Shown here one piece after another: positions 25,424 through 34,044 of a DNA stretch of 64,000 nt. Position 1 is the first letter of the stretch. Every line of letters starts with the position of its first letter. Origin of the DNA: Nostocoides sp. (GTDB lineage: Bacteria > Actinomycetota > Actinomycetes > Actinomycetales > Dermatophilaceae); contig JADJEA010000029.1 of the NCBI GenBank assembly GCA_016702415.1, positions 222,005 through 286,004 on the forward strand. The letters are read 5' to 3'. The notes below the pieces were generated by a model. The model saw nothing but the letters and a program-made list of their open reading frames with translations. It was not told the DNA's origin and ran no database searches. The position numbers were made by a program, and so were the translations under genes.

Positions 25424-26388
25424 CAGGGCCGACCCGACGCCGAGCGGACCTGCGCGTCCATCGCGTGCAGGCGCTCGGACGCCGCCACGTCCGGGAAGCC
25501 GGTGGCGCTCACGACTTCCAGCCGCCGGCCCAAGGCGAGGACCTCAGCCGGATCGAGTCCGTGCGCGGCGGCACCCGCGAGGCTGCGGGCCGAGGTCAGG
25601 TCGGGGACCCGGAAGACGGGAGTGTCCGTCGGCAGGCAAGGGCCGTCGACGATCTCCGCCTCGGTCGCGCGCGCGGTCGGCCCGGTGGCGCCGATGTGGG
25701 CGAGGACGGCCGCGGCATACGCCTCGTGGCCGGGGGTGTCGGGATGGAAGGAGTTGACGACGATCGGTTTGACACCGTTGAGGTACGAATCGGGTTGGCA
25801 CACAGCATGTCCCGCGAAGGGGGCGCGGACGTCGACGAACTCGGCGTCGGTCCGGCGGGTTGCATCCTCGATGCATACCGCCAACTCGTCCGCCGCCGCG
25901 TTGAGGCGGTCCATTTCGTGCCCGGTGAAGAAGGTGACCGGGCTGCAATCGATCCCGGCGAAGAGCCGGGGGTATGCCGTGACCACCCTCCGCGCGTGCG
26001 GCGCGCGGGTGGCGACCTCGCCCAGGAGGGTGTCGAGGCGACCGGGCAGTTCCTGGCGCAGGACCGCGAGGGCGTGGTCGATGACGCTGTCGCTGTCGCT
26101 CATCCACGCCGGCTCCGCGCACGCGAGGAGGACCGGGACGAATCCGATGTCGTTGCCGCCGATGGTCAGGGTCACCAGGGTGGTGTCGCCGGACAGGGCG
26201 TCGAGCTGATGCGCGTGGACGTGGTGGGTCGTCGCGCCCAGACAGGCCTGGTAGGCCAGGGTCAGACCGAGGCTGCCGGCGACCGTGACCGGGTAGCCCT
26301 CCAGCGAGCGCCAGCACAGGCTGCGCGGTCGCCCGGCGCCGACGCCCGCGGCATACGAGTCACCGAGGGCGACATAGGGAAGCGTCAT
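25423..26388 (-). CDS. SGNH/GDSL-family hydrolase
   Basis: A 321-residue SGNH hydrolase, probably an esterase or lipase. Block I GDSYAAG (residues 9-15, nucleophile Ser) starts almost at the N-terminus, block III GGNDIGF supplies the oxyanion Asn, and block V SFHPDTPGHEAYA carries the catalytic Asp and His. Cysteines around CWRSLEGYP, YQACLGATT, LLACAEP, IDCSPV and VCIEDA fit the disulfide pattern of secreted actinobacterial members. Yet no signal peptide is visible from ATG 26388, so the protein may be cytoplasmic or the start may be misjudged. A CATCGT-like -10 lies 6-7 nt upstream of the ATG. It overlaps the downstream coiled-coil gene by one base. Confidence 0.88.
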   Translation of the reverse strand: MTLPYVALGDSYAAGVGAGRPRSLCWRSLEGYPVTVAGSLGLTLAYQACLGATTHHVHAHQLDALSGDTTLVTLTIGGNDIGFVPVLLACAEPAWMSDSDSVIDHALAVLRQELPGRLDTLLGEVATRAPHARRVVTAYPRLFAGIDCSPVTFFTGHEMDRLNAAADELAVCIEDATRRTDAEFVDVRAPFAGHAVCQPDSYLNGVKPIVVNSFHPDTPGHEAYAAAVLAHIGATGPTARATEAEIVDGPCLPTDTPVFRVPDLTSARSLAGAAAHGLDPAEVLALGRRLEVVSATGFPDVAASERLHAMDAQVRSASGRP

Positions 26389-26445
26389 GGCGCAACGATG
26401 CCAGACGGCAATGCTGCCGGGGTGCCCCGCGAGGCGGGGCCCCGC

Positions 26446-27888
26446 TCAGCGCCGGATCTGCATGACGACGGCCTTCGGCTCGGTGAAGAACTCCCGGCTG
26501 AAGTTGCCGCCCTCCCGCCCGACGCCCGAGTCGCCGACGCCGCCGAAGGGTGTGCGCAGGTCGCGGATGAAGAAGCAGTTGACCCACACCGTCCCGGCCC
26601 GCAGATTGGAGGCGACCCGGTGGGCGCGGGAGAGGTTCTCGGTGAAGAGCATCGCGTTGAGGCCGTACCTCGTGTCGTTGGCCAGGTGAACGGCCTCCTC
26701 TTCGGTCGAGAAGCGATTGACGACACACACCGGACCGAAGATCTCCTCGCAATAGGGCGCGGCGTCTAACGCGAGCCCGTCGATGATCGTCGGGCGGACG
26801 ACCCACGAGCCGTCCGTGGCGACGCCTCCGGTGCGGATCCGACCGCCGAGTTCGGCGGCCTGGGTCACATAGGAGGAGACCTTGTCGAAGTGGCGACGGC
26901 TGGCCAGCGACGAGAAGCGGGTGGCCGGATCGAACGGGTCGCCGATGGTCAATGCCTCCGCGGCCGCGACGAAACGCGCGAGGAACTCGTCATAGATCGA
27001 GTCCTGGACGAAGAGCCTCGACCCGGCCAGGCAGATCTGGCCGGCGTTGCGGAAGATCGCCTCGACCGCCCAATAGACCGCATTGTCGAGGTCGGCATCC
27101 TCGAACACGAGGTTGGCGCCCTTGCCGCCCAATTCAAGCGAGACGGGTGCGAGATGCGTTGCAGCGGAAGCCATGACGTACTTCCCCGTGACGCTCGACC
27201 CGGTGAAGGTGACCCGGTCGACGCGGTCGTCCGCGGTGAGGGCCGCCCCCGCCGGGGCACCGTGGCCGTTGAGGACGTTGAGCACTCCCGGGGGCAGGCC
27301 AGCCTCGGCACCGAGGCGCCCGAGCAGGGTCACCGACGCGGGGGTGTCCTCGCTCGGCTTGATGATGCATGTGTTGCCCCAGGCGATCGCCGGCGCGATC
27401 TTCCAGGACGCCATCATGAGGGGGAAGTTCCACGGCGAGATCGCGGCGACGACGCCCGCCGGACCGAACTCGCTATAGGTGTGGTGCCCGCTGTCCATCG
27501 GGTAGACCTCGCCACAGTGATCGCGCTGGTGGTCGGCGAAGAAGCGGAAGTTCCAGACCGAGCGGGCGACGTCGTGCTTGGCCTGCTCGAACGGCTTGGC
27601 CATATTGGTCGAGTCGAGCCGGGCGAGGTCGTCGGTGCGCGCCTCCATCAGGTCGGCGAGTTTGTGGATCGCCTTGGCGCGCTCCACCCGGCCCAGGCGC
27701 GGCCAGTCCCCCTCGTCGAAGGCCCTGCGCGAACTCTCCACTGCGCGAGCCGCATCCGCAGCCGATCCCTCCGCCGCCTGCGCCCAGACCTCGCGCTTCC
27801 AGGGATTCCACACGTCGAAGCGGGTCCCGTCGAGCGACTCGACCTCGACGCCGTCGACGATGTGTCCGAAGAACTCCAACTCGCTCAT
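26446..27888 (-). CDS. dmpC: 2-hydroxymuconate-semialdehyde dehydrogenase-type aldehyde dehydrogenase
   Basis: A 480-residue NAD-dependent aldehyde dehydrogenase. Seen: SPWNFPLMMASWKIAPA, cofactor-binding FTGSSVTGKYV, the general base Glu in LELGGKGANLVF, and the nucleophilic Cys in NAGQICLAGSR. The overall sequence is closest in style to DmpC/XylG/AmnC enzymes that oxidise 2-hydroxymuconate semialdehyde to 4-oxalocrotonate. The assignment is supported by context: catechol 2,3-dioxygenase and the rest of the 4-oxalocrotonate branch are in the same window. It stands apart from the other lower-pathway genes, separated by two plus-strand genes and the inserted island. The start is ATG 27888. Confidence 0.88.
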   Translation of the reverse strand: MSELEFFGHIVDGVEVESLDGTRFDVWNPWKREVWAQAAEGSAADAARAVESSRRAFDEGDWPRLGRVERAKAIHKLADLMEARTDDLARLDSTNMAKPFEQAKHDVARSVWNFRFFADHQRDHCGEVYPMDSGHHTYSEFGPAGVVAAISPWNFPLMMASWKIAPAIAWGNTCIIKPSEDTPASVTLLGRLGAEAGLPPGVLNVLNGHGAPAGAALTADDRVDRVTFTGSSVTGKYVMASAATHLAPVSLELGGKGANLVFEDADLDNAVYWAVEAIFRNAGQICLAGSRLFVQDSIYDEFLARFVAAAEALTIGDPFDPATRFSSLASRRHFDKVSSYVTQAAELGGRIRTGGVATDGSWVVRPTIIDGLALDAAPYCEEIFGPVCVVNRFSTEEEAVHLANDTRYGLNAMLFTENLSRAHRVASNLRAGTVWVNCFFIRDLRTPFGGVGDSGVGREGGNFSREFFTEPKAVVMQIRR

Positions 27889-28150
27889 GGGTCAACTCTC
27901 TGTCGTGACATCTCGCCGGTCCGCCGCGTTTCCCCGCTGCGGAACACGCCCTGGACACCGCACGCGCTGGGCACCGCACGGCGTGAGCACCGCCCCGAGC
28001 CAACTGGTCCGGACGCCCCGCGACGGACCCCGTGGACATGACCGCCGATCAGGGGCCAGGACGCTGCGGAAGGGCCATCACCTGGGCGGATATCTCCCAT
28101 GGCGCACGGTCATTGTGCATCCCCGCGGTGCCGGTGGTCTGCTGGACCGC

Positions 28151-28684
28151 ATGACGACCCTCCACCACATCGGCTACTGGGTGGACGACCTCGAGGCAGC
28201 GGTCGCACGGGCCGCGAGGGATCTCGGCATCGGCCCTTTTCTCGTCCACGACCACATCACTTTCGACTCCTTCGAGTACGGCCCCTCGATCGCCTCCCGG
28301 CCCGATCCGGTCGTCTTCGACCACTCGGCTGCGTTCGCCGCGTGGGGACCGCTCGTGGTGGAACTCGGGCAGGTGCACGCGATCGACCCGGGGTTGGCCG
28401 CGGCATACGGCGTGGCACCGGGGGTGGTCAGCCACGTCTCGTGGATCGTCGACGATCTGGCGACGGAGGCGCAGCGCCTCACCGACCTCGGCTGCCGGCT
28501 CATCAACACCGCCCGAACCGGCCCGATCCACGTCTCGTGGCACACCGGCGGCGACCTCTTTCCGCACCCGATCGAGGTGCACGAAGCCAACCCGGCGATC
28601 CTCGGGATGCACCCGCGGCTGTGTGCCCTGATGGCGTCGTGGGACGGCCACGAGTTGATGCAGCCGATGCGTCCCGCCTCGTGA
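28151..28684 (+). CDS. VOC-superfamily (glyoxalase/dioxygenase-like) protein
   Basis: A 177-residue single-module vicinal-oxygen-chelate protein. It begins MTTLHHIGYWVDDLEAA, the first strand and metal-site His, continues with HDHITFDSFEYG, and has a second module start VVSHVSWIVDDLATEA. The tail HTGGDLFPHPIEVHEAN should include the C-terminal Glu ligand. Reaction unknown; lactoylglutathione lyase, epimerase or dioxygenase chemistry are all possible in this fold. The ATG is preceded by a 262-bp gap with no other feature I can support. The stop overlaps the next gene's GTG as GTGA, so it is translationally coupled to the LLM oxidoreductase. Confidence 0.8.
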   Translation: MTTLHHIGYWVDDLEAAVARAARDLGIGPFLVHDHITFDSFEYGPSIASRPDPVVFDHSAAFAAWGPLVVELGQVHAIDPGLAAAYGVAPGVVSHVSWIVDDLATEAQRLTDLGCRLINTARTGPIHVSWHTGGDLFPHPIEVHEANPAILGMHPRLCALMASWDGHELMQPMRPAS

Positions 28685-29634
28685 CTGCGCCGACGCGACC
28701 GCTGCGCTTCGGTCTGCTCTCCGGCGCCGCAACGCCGCAGCAATGGCGTGACGACGTCGCGCGTGCCGAGGCCGAGGGCTACTCCACGGTCGTCCTCACC
28801 GACCACCTCGACCTCTCGGGGGCGCACGTCACGCGACTGTCGTGGATGCCCGCCTTCGCCGATGCGCTCGCCCGGACCACCACGCTCGGCGTCTCGGTCA
28901 TGGTCGCCAATCAGGACCTGCGCCACCCGGCCGTCCTCGCCCGGGATGTCGTCACCCTCGACCGCCTCGGCGGCGGGCGGGTCGAGCTCGGGCTGGGCGC
29001 CGGCTGGGTCGAGCGCGAATACGACTGGGCCGGGCTGCGCTTCGACCCACCCGCCGTCCGGGTGGACCGGCTCGGCGAGTATGCCGCCGTCCTCCGCGGC
29101 CTGACGACCGCGGGACCCGAGTCGTTCTCCTTCTCCGGCAAGCACTTCCGGATCAGCCGTATGCCGACCGCCCCCCTCCCGACCCACGGCCGGCTGCCGC
29201 TGATGATCGGGGGCTCCCGTCGCCGGGTGTTGTCACTCGCCGCCGGGATCGCCGACATCGTCAACCTCAACACCCTCCACGACGACCGGCCCGGCGATGT
29301 CGTCCTGGCGGAAAAGGTCGGCTGGGTCGCGGAGTCCGCTGGGGACCGATTCGGGGACCTCGAGTTGGCGATGTCGGTGCCGCTCGTTGCCGGTGGCGAC
29401 GGCTCGCCAGCCGATGCGGTCGAGGCGGTCAGGACCCGAGATCCGTTCGCCGCCAAGGTGACCGCAGGCATGTCACCGGAGCGGGCCGCGGACGCCGCTT
29501 TCGTCCTGGCCGGCACGACGAGTGCGATCGTCGAAACGCTTCGGCATCGGTATGCCGCCCACCACATCTCGTATGTCGTCCTCCCCGCCCACGCCGCCGA
29601 CGTCATGCGGCCGGTGCTCGCCGCCCTGGCGTAG
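28681..29634 (+). CDS. LLM-class (luciferase-like, probably F420-dependent) oxidoreductase
   Basis: A 317-residue TIM-barrel enzyme of the luciferase-like monooxygenase superfamily. Seen: RFGLLSGAATPQQWRDDVAR, STVVLTDHLDL, TTLGVSVMVANQDLRHPAVL, LGGGRVELGLGAGW and LPLMIGGSRRRVLSLAA, the pattern of actinobacterial F420-dependent members. It would catalyse a hydride transfer on an unknown substrate. GTG 28681 overlaps the VOC gene stop by 4 nt. It converges on the tautomerase pseudogene 25 nt beyond its stop, which marks the edge of the rearranged catabolic region. Confidence 0.85.
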   Translation: MTAPTRPLRFGLLSGAATPQQWRDDVARAEAEGYSTVVLTDHLDLSGAHVTRLSWMPAFADALARTTTLGVSVMVANQDLRHPAVLARDVVTLDRLGGGRVELGLGAGWVEREYDWAGLRFDPPAVRVDRLGEYAAVLRGLTTAGPESFSFSGKHFRISRMPTAPLPTHGRLPLMIGGSRRRVLSLAAGIADIVNLNTLHDDRPGDVVLAEKVGWVAESAGDRFGDLELAMSVPLVAGGDGSPADAVEAVRTRDPFAAKVTAGMSPERAADAAFVLAGTTSAIVETLRHRYAAHHISYVVLPAHAADVMRPVLAALA

Positions 29635-29658
29635 CAGAGTGGCCGACAGCGGTTGGCT

Positions 29659-29848
29659 GCGCGGCCCGGCGTTCGGCGATGGTGACGTCCCCGGCCGCCC
29701 AGTGGGTCGGGGCGACCGCACGCAGCACGACGCGAATGGAGTCGCGGGGAGCTCACGGACTCGGCCGGGGCGTCGGTGAGCCCGGTGATCAGGGTGCGCA
29801 ACTGCTCGGGGGTCGGTCCCTCTCACCAAGGTCAGGGCCCTAGCGCGT
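29659..29848 (-). pseudogene. Degenerate second copy of the 4-oxalocrotonate tautomerase gene
   Basis: About 185 bp aligns with the intact tautomerase gene at 33050-33256 on the same strand at roughly 90% identity over the best part, including the stretches encoding TPEQLRTLIT and THWAAGDVTIAERRAA. It lacks the first few codons including the catalytic N-terminal Pro. A 2-nt loss after the codons for AESV shifts the frame, so no functional protein is possible. It forms a direct repeat flanking the 3.2-kb island. It is best read as a relic of the duplication that accompanied insertion of that island. Confidence 0.85.
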
Positions 29849-29976
29849 CACCGCGAAGGACCGGCGTGCCCGGTCAAGTTCGAAGGGCCCGGAACTCCCG
29901 GTGCGTATGACGCCCCGGTCGGCGGCGGTTGTGCACCGCCGCCGCTACGGCAGCAGCCGGGTTGCGGTCCGGCAAT

Positions 29977-31250
29977 TCACGTGCAGGTATGGGCAGTGGG
30001 GGTGGTGGCCGCGAACACGTCGAGGTTGGAGGTGCTCCACCCGTTGTCGGGGATGTCACCCGGAACGATATCCCCGGCGCGGGAGGTGAAGATCGAGGTG
30101 GCACCATCGTCGGTGATCGCCACACCGTAACTGTCGCCGGTGGCTGGGCGCCCGTCACGGGTCACCGAGACCAGGGACCGCTGCCCGGTAAGGCGGTCCC
30201 ACCTGTAGATATCGGCGATGCCGCTGCCGTCGGAGCGGGCGGCGCTGAGCAAAACCCACCGGCCGCTGTAACTGACGGCGTCGGCCCCGGTGACCTGATT
30301 CCCGTACACCGACTCGACGACGGTCAGGTCGCTGGTGCGTTGAACCACGACGATGTAGTCGTAGGTCGAGGGGTCGCGGTTCCAGGTGGTGAAAAGCAAC
30401 CGGCCGTCGCCGCTGAGCGCGCTGCCCCAGATCCGGGCGGCCTTCCCGGCCGGGCCGCGCCCGACGTGACGAGTGACACCGGTCGTCCGGTCCAGCAGAT
30501 ACAACTCCCGCTGGTCCCACGCCGACTTCGCCGAGGTGTAGGCGAGGTAGCGGCCATCAGCACTCAACGACCGCACGAGGGCCCAAGCCCGGTACGGGCC
30601 GAGCGACCAGCGGAGGGTGACCCAGTCGAAAACCGCGACCCTCGAGAACCAGGAAGTTAAGTCGGCGCTGTAATACGTCACTTCCCCGCGGTGAGGCGGC
30701 CGTCGGCGGAGATACCTTGCAGGTCGACGACACCGAACGGCAGCCCGGCAGCCGGTCCGGTGGCGTCGGGCATCCGGGAGGTCTCCAGCCGACCAGTGCG
30801 CAGGTCCTTGCGCATCAACCACCGACCGGGATCGGCCTGCGGGGGGGTCAAACTGGAGTTCTGACTGATCATGGCCACATACCGGCCGGTGCCGCTGACC
30901 AACCCCCAATAGCTGCCCTTACCCGGGCGGCCAGCGCTGTCGCTGGACACCAGGCGCGTCCGGCCGGTGCCCCGCTCACGCACATACAGCCAGTAATCGG
31001 TGTTGTCGTCAGGCGGCGCCCCTGGCTCCAACACGTGCGTCGTGGTATTGAACACCACCCGGCACCCGTCCGCGCTGGCCGTCGCGCCGCCAACCTCATT
31101 CCCCGGCCGGCCCGCCAACGTCACCGACAACGCCTCCACCCGCAACCGCACCATGGTGTCCGACCCTGCCGCCGCCGACGCCCCGGTCGACAACCCCGCG
31201 AGGACGGCGGCCAGCGCGGCGCCAGCCGCCGTCACCCGTCTCGGCGACAT
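29977..31250 (-). pseudogene. Secreted TolB-like beta-propeller protein, one frameshift
   Basis: ATG 31250 has GGAGGTG about 10 nt upstream and starts a signal peptide (MSPRRVTAAGAALAAVLAGL, cleavage near ASAAAGSD). Beta-propeller repeats follow, each with a TASADGCRVVF or SLSADGRYLAYTS-type strand, the TolB/WD40-like pattern. The first frame ends at 30678 after GISADGRLTAGK. The second frame resumes with EVTYYSADLTSWFSR and runs to 29977 with more repeats (ALSGDGRLLFTTWN, AITDDGATSIFTSRAGD). One extra base in the C4 run near 30685-30690 would join them into about 424 residues. Either a real lesion or a homopolymer error. Probably extracellular; function unknown. Confidence 0.75.
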
Positions 31251-31270
31251 TCGTGTACCCCACCTCCGGG

Positions 31271-32092
31271 TCACGAGCCCGTCACCGGCTCCCACCGGCT
31301 GATCCGGATATTGTCGATATCCCCAGCATAGGTATCGCCACTGGTATCGTCCCGGGGCTTCTTACCGATGGACACCTCATCGTCCGGCGCGACCCAGATA
31401 CCCGCGTGGGCGTCGCCCTTGAAGCCTGCTGGGACGACATCGACGAATCGCGTGCCATTCCAGTGCCAAACGTGGAGGCTGGCCTGGCCGCGTGTCGACA
31501 GCTCACAGGTGAGGAGATAGCGATCGCCAGGCTCCATTTGCGCGGCTGATCCTGCGAAGGCCTCGGTGCGGACGATTCGGGCGTCGGTCTTCGAGGTCGC
31601 GCCAACGAATGTGCAGACCGGAGACATCGAGGGCGCGTTCATCGACACCTTCCACTGGTGGCCATTGCCCTGGTCGACTCGGCCTTTCTGGATGATGTTG
31701 GGTGACTCCCCAGGCACTTTCGGTGACCGCGGCCGAACGTACACGTAGATCTTGAACCGCTTGCCCAGCGGGTTGAACTTGTCCCGATGCGGCACCCACA
31801 CGCGACTCGCGTTCTCGTCCACCAGGCCGTTGTTGGGGGTGCCGTCGTCCCAGCCAGGGAACCGGAGCGAACTGGCGCCGTCTGCGGCCACGGGTGGAAT
31901 CGGTTGCCCGCCATTCACCTTCTTGACGATCGTGTTGTCGGCGAGGCGACCGTCGTCCTTCGGGTCACTTGCGGTGCCGGGGTTGATGGAACCGGGCGTG
32001 TAGAAATGGCCGCCTCGGCTGAAGTAGGTGTTGAACGCCCACGCGCCCTTGGTGTACTCCCTCGTCGTGGTGACCGACGGGTCACTGCTCAA
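31271..32092 (-). CDS. LamG/concanavalin-like extracellular domain protein
   Basis: About 273 residues. Aromatic-rich beta sequence such as GAWAFNTYFSRGGHFYTPG, KIYVYVRPRSPKVPGESPN, HQWKVSMNAPS, SLHVWHWNGTRFVDVVPAGF and GDIDNIRISRWEP resembles a concanavalin A-like/LamG carbohydrate-binding jelly roll; DNIRISRWEP is a typical end. The only visible start is TTG 32092, overlapping the upstream stop as TTGA, and it has no signal peptide of its own. It may therefore be the C-terminal part of the upstream exported protein, separated by another frameshift, rather than a separate gene. The TolB-like gene follows after 20 nt. Confidence 0.65.
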   Translation of the reverse strand: MSSDPSVTTTREYTKGAWAFNTYFSRGGHFYTPGSINPGTASDPKDDGRLADNTIVKKVNGGQPIPPVAADGASSLRFPGWDDGTPNNGLVDENASRVWVPHRDKFNPLGKRFKIYVYVRPRSPKVPGESPNIIQKGRVDQGNGHQWKVSMNAPSMSPVCTFVGATSKTDARIVRTEAFAGSAAQMEPGDRYLLTCELSTRGQASLHVWHWNGTRFVDVVPAGFKGDAHAGIWVAPDDEVSIGKKPRDDTSGDTYAGDIDNIRISRWEPVTGS

Positions 32093-32827
32093 TCGCGCCG
32101 CCGCGGTGACGTCGGCCAGTTGATGGCATTGCCGAGCAGTTGCCGCCCGTCGGCGGACAGGTCCGCCAACGTGGCGTCGGTCAAGCCCAACGCCACCCGG
32201 TTCGCCGGTGTGGTCGTGCCATCGCTGCGCAGGTCCCCGGCGCTCATCGTGTACACCACGTGTGCGGTCGTCACTCCGGAGCGGACCGCGACCGTGTCGG
32301 CGGAAGCAGGCACATATGCGTCAGACACCGACTGCAGCAGCGTCGCGGCGTTAGCGGGCGCGAACACCTGAGGCAGGCCATTCGCGATTGGATGTGCCGA
32401 ATCCACCACCAGCAAGTTGCTCGTCGAGTTCTGGGCCCAACCAGGCCCCGCGGTGACACCCATGCCAACCCAGCTGCCATACCCCAAGGCGACCAACCCG
32501 ACCGGGACATCGCGGTACTTGCTCGACAACTGAATCGAATCCGCCGAAGCGGCAGCCACCACAACCGCGGTATCCGACGTGACCGCCGACGGCGCCGCGT
32601 CGTCGGCCACCTGCACGTCATAGCCAGTGTCTGTCAGCTCCGCCTGGACTGCCGCGTCGCCTGCCGTCATCGCCGCCGGGTCACCCACCACCAGAACGAC
32701 CGGTGAGCCAATGATGACCTCAGCCGCCCGCGCTACGGCCATCCCCCCCGGCCGCCACCGCCAACGTTGCCACGCTCACCACAGCGGCCCTCGAAGCCAC
32801 CGTCGTCACTACCTTCACCAAGATCAT
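32089..32827 (-). pseudogene. Exported GATase-like domain protein with frameshift in a G7 tract
   Basis: ATG 32827 follows GGGAGAGG and encodes a signal peptide (MILVKVVTTVASRAAVVSVA, then TLAVAAG). A run of seven Gs (seven Cs on the plus strand, about 32746-32752) then shifts the frame; with six Gs it would read directly into MAVARAAEVIIGSPVVLVVG. The mature part has the pattern of a secreted class-I-amidotransferase-like domain: VVLVVGDPAAMTAGDAAVQ, VQVADDAAPSAV, VDSAHPIANGLPQ and the end DGRQLLGNAINW. It ends at 32089, overlapping the lectin-like ORF. Export and domain are inferred from sequence only. The homopolymer could be an error or a phase-variable switch. Confidence 0.65.
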
Positions 32828-33049
32828 CCCTCTCCCAGAGCCGTGCGCCTTGCGCATCCTCCCCGAAACGTATCGGCAACGACCGGTCCCGATATCTCAG
32901 ATTCCTGAAAGTTCACTGAAGCGTGACCCACGCCCACGTCGCACCCCACACTTCCCGCACTGGGGCCACCGTGGGTCGAGATCGCGCGCCAAGGCGAGGC
33001 ACTCAACCAGCCGGCCATCGTCGGCGACCTCGTCACAACCGACGGCCTT

Positions 33050-33256
33050 CTAGCCAGGCGGCGGCGCGGCCCGGCGTTCGGCGATGGTGACGTCCCCGGC
33101 CGCCCAGTGGGTCGGGGCGACCTCACGTAGCACGACGCGAATGGAGTCGCGGGGAGCGCCCACGGCCTCGACCGCGGCGTCCGTGAGCTTGGTGATCAGG
33201 GTGCGCAACTGCTCGGGGGTCCGACCCTCGACCAGGGTGACGTCGATGAACGGCAT
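33050..33256 (-). CDS. dmpI: 4-oxalocrotonate tautomerase
   Basis: A 68-residue tautomerase that converts 2-hydroxymuconate to 2-oxo-3-hexenedioate in the oxalocrotonate branch of meta-cleavage. It begins MPFIDVTLVEGRTPEQL, so Pro2 becomes the catalytic N-terminal base after Met removal. Arg residues in SIRVVLREVAPTHW match the substrate-binding arginines (usual numbering 11 and 39). The active protein is normally a hexamer. The start lies 5 nt after the stop of the decarboxylase gene, so it is the end of the lower-pathway operon. The island begins directly after its stop, and a broken copy lies at its far side. Confidence 0.92.
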   Translation of the reverse strand: MPFIDVTLVEGRTPEQLRTLITKLTDAAVEAVGAPRDSIRVVLREVAPTHWAAGDVTIAERRAAPPPG

Positions 33257-33261
33257 ACGAC

Positions 33262-34044
33262 TCAGTCTCCCCCGGACAGGTGCACCGAGCCGAGATTGGT
33301 GAAGTGGATGCCGATCGCGCTGCCGGGTGGGCAAAAGACCGCGTCCGTCATCCCGCCGGTCAGGACGATCCAGCCGGGCTCGATCGCGTGACCGCGACGG
33401 GCAAGATCGTTGGCCGCCAACGCGAGTGCCTCACCCGGATGGCCTTGCACCGCGGCACCGGTGGCCGAGTCGAGGATCTGGCCGCCGACTTCGACGAGCA
33501 CGCCCTCGAGGGTGAGGTCGAGTTCGCTCGGCGGCAGCCCGATCGGGCCGGTGACGAAGGCGCCCGACGAGGCATTGTCGGCGGCCACATCGCCGGCCTT
33601 GAACCGGAAGTCGCGATAGCGGCTGTCGATGATTTCGGCTCCACCCCAGACTGATTCGACGGCGTCCATGGCCTGTGCGCAGGTCACCCCGGGCCCCTCG
33701 AGCCGGTCGCGCATGACGAAGACGATCTCGGGTTCGACCCTTGGGTGGATCAACCGGGACTGCGGCACCGGGTCACCGGCCGGGAGGATCATCGCGTCGG
33801 TCAGCCACGCGACGAACGGGAAGTGCACACCCATCCGCTGTTGCTTCGCCCGCGACGTCAGGCCGAGCTTGACGCCGATGAGCTTCTCGCCGCGGGCGAG
33901 TCGCTTGGCCAGGTTGCGGTCCTGGATCGCATAGCCGGTGTCGAGGTCGAGGTCGGGCCAGTCGTCGGTGAACGGCTCCCGGTCACGGCGCTCGGCCTCG
34001 CAGGCGAGAAGCTCGTCGCCGACCGACTCGATGTCCCACGCCAT
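33262..34044 (-). CDS. dmpH: 4-oxalocrotonate decarboxylase (2-oxo-3-hexenedioate decarboxylase)
   Basis: A 260-residue member of the hydratase/decarboxylase family (fumarylacetoacetase-like fold). It shows GVKLGLTSRAKQQRMGV, metal-binding HPRVEPEIVFVM, EIIDSRYRDFRFKAGDVAADNASS and VLTGGMTDAVFCPPGSAIGI. It decarboxylates 2-oxo-3-hexenedioate to 2-hydroxypenta-2,4-dienoate, working with the hydratase encoded upstream in the same operon; the two are paralogues and are known to form a complex in the Dmp/Xyl pathway. ATG 34044 overlaps the aldolase stop as TGATG. The decarboxylase, rather than hydratase, call rests on its position beside the tautomerase gene and its closer likeness to DmpH/XylI. 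Confidence 0.87.
   Translation of the reverse strand: MAWDIESVGDELLACEAERRDREPFTDDWPDLDLDTGYAIQDRNLAKRLARGEKLIGVKLGLTSRAKQQRMGVHFPFVAWLTDAMILPAGDPVPQSRLIHPRVEPEIVFVMRDRLEGPGVTCAQAMDAVESVWGGAEIIDSRYRDFRFKAGDVAADNASSGAFVTGPIGLPPSELDLTLEGVLVEVGGQILDSATGAAVQGHPGEALALAANDLARRGHAIEPGWIVLTGGMTDAVFCPPGSAIGIHFTNLGSVHLSGGD

Larger units (their letters stand above)
29849..33049. other. Inserted island of secreted-protein genes between duplicated tautomerase copies
   Basis: This 3.2-kb segment splits two tautomerase copies in direct orientation. It carries three minus-strand genes for exported proteins unrelated to phenol catabolism. GC content is visibly lower than the surroundings (about 65-67% in lines counted by hand). 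No exact GTATGCCG/CGGCATAC word was found in it, although the rest of the window has about one per 0.8 kb. No transposase, integrase, tRNA or terminal inverted repeat is visible, so the mechanism may have been homologous or illegitimate recombination. Confidence 0.7.

Noticed and set aside
29849..33049. Classical transposon or integron
   Set aside because: No transposase, integrase, terminal inverted repeats or attC-like sites were found.
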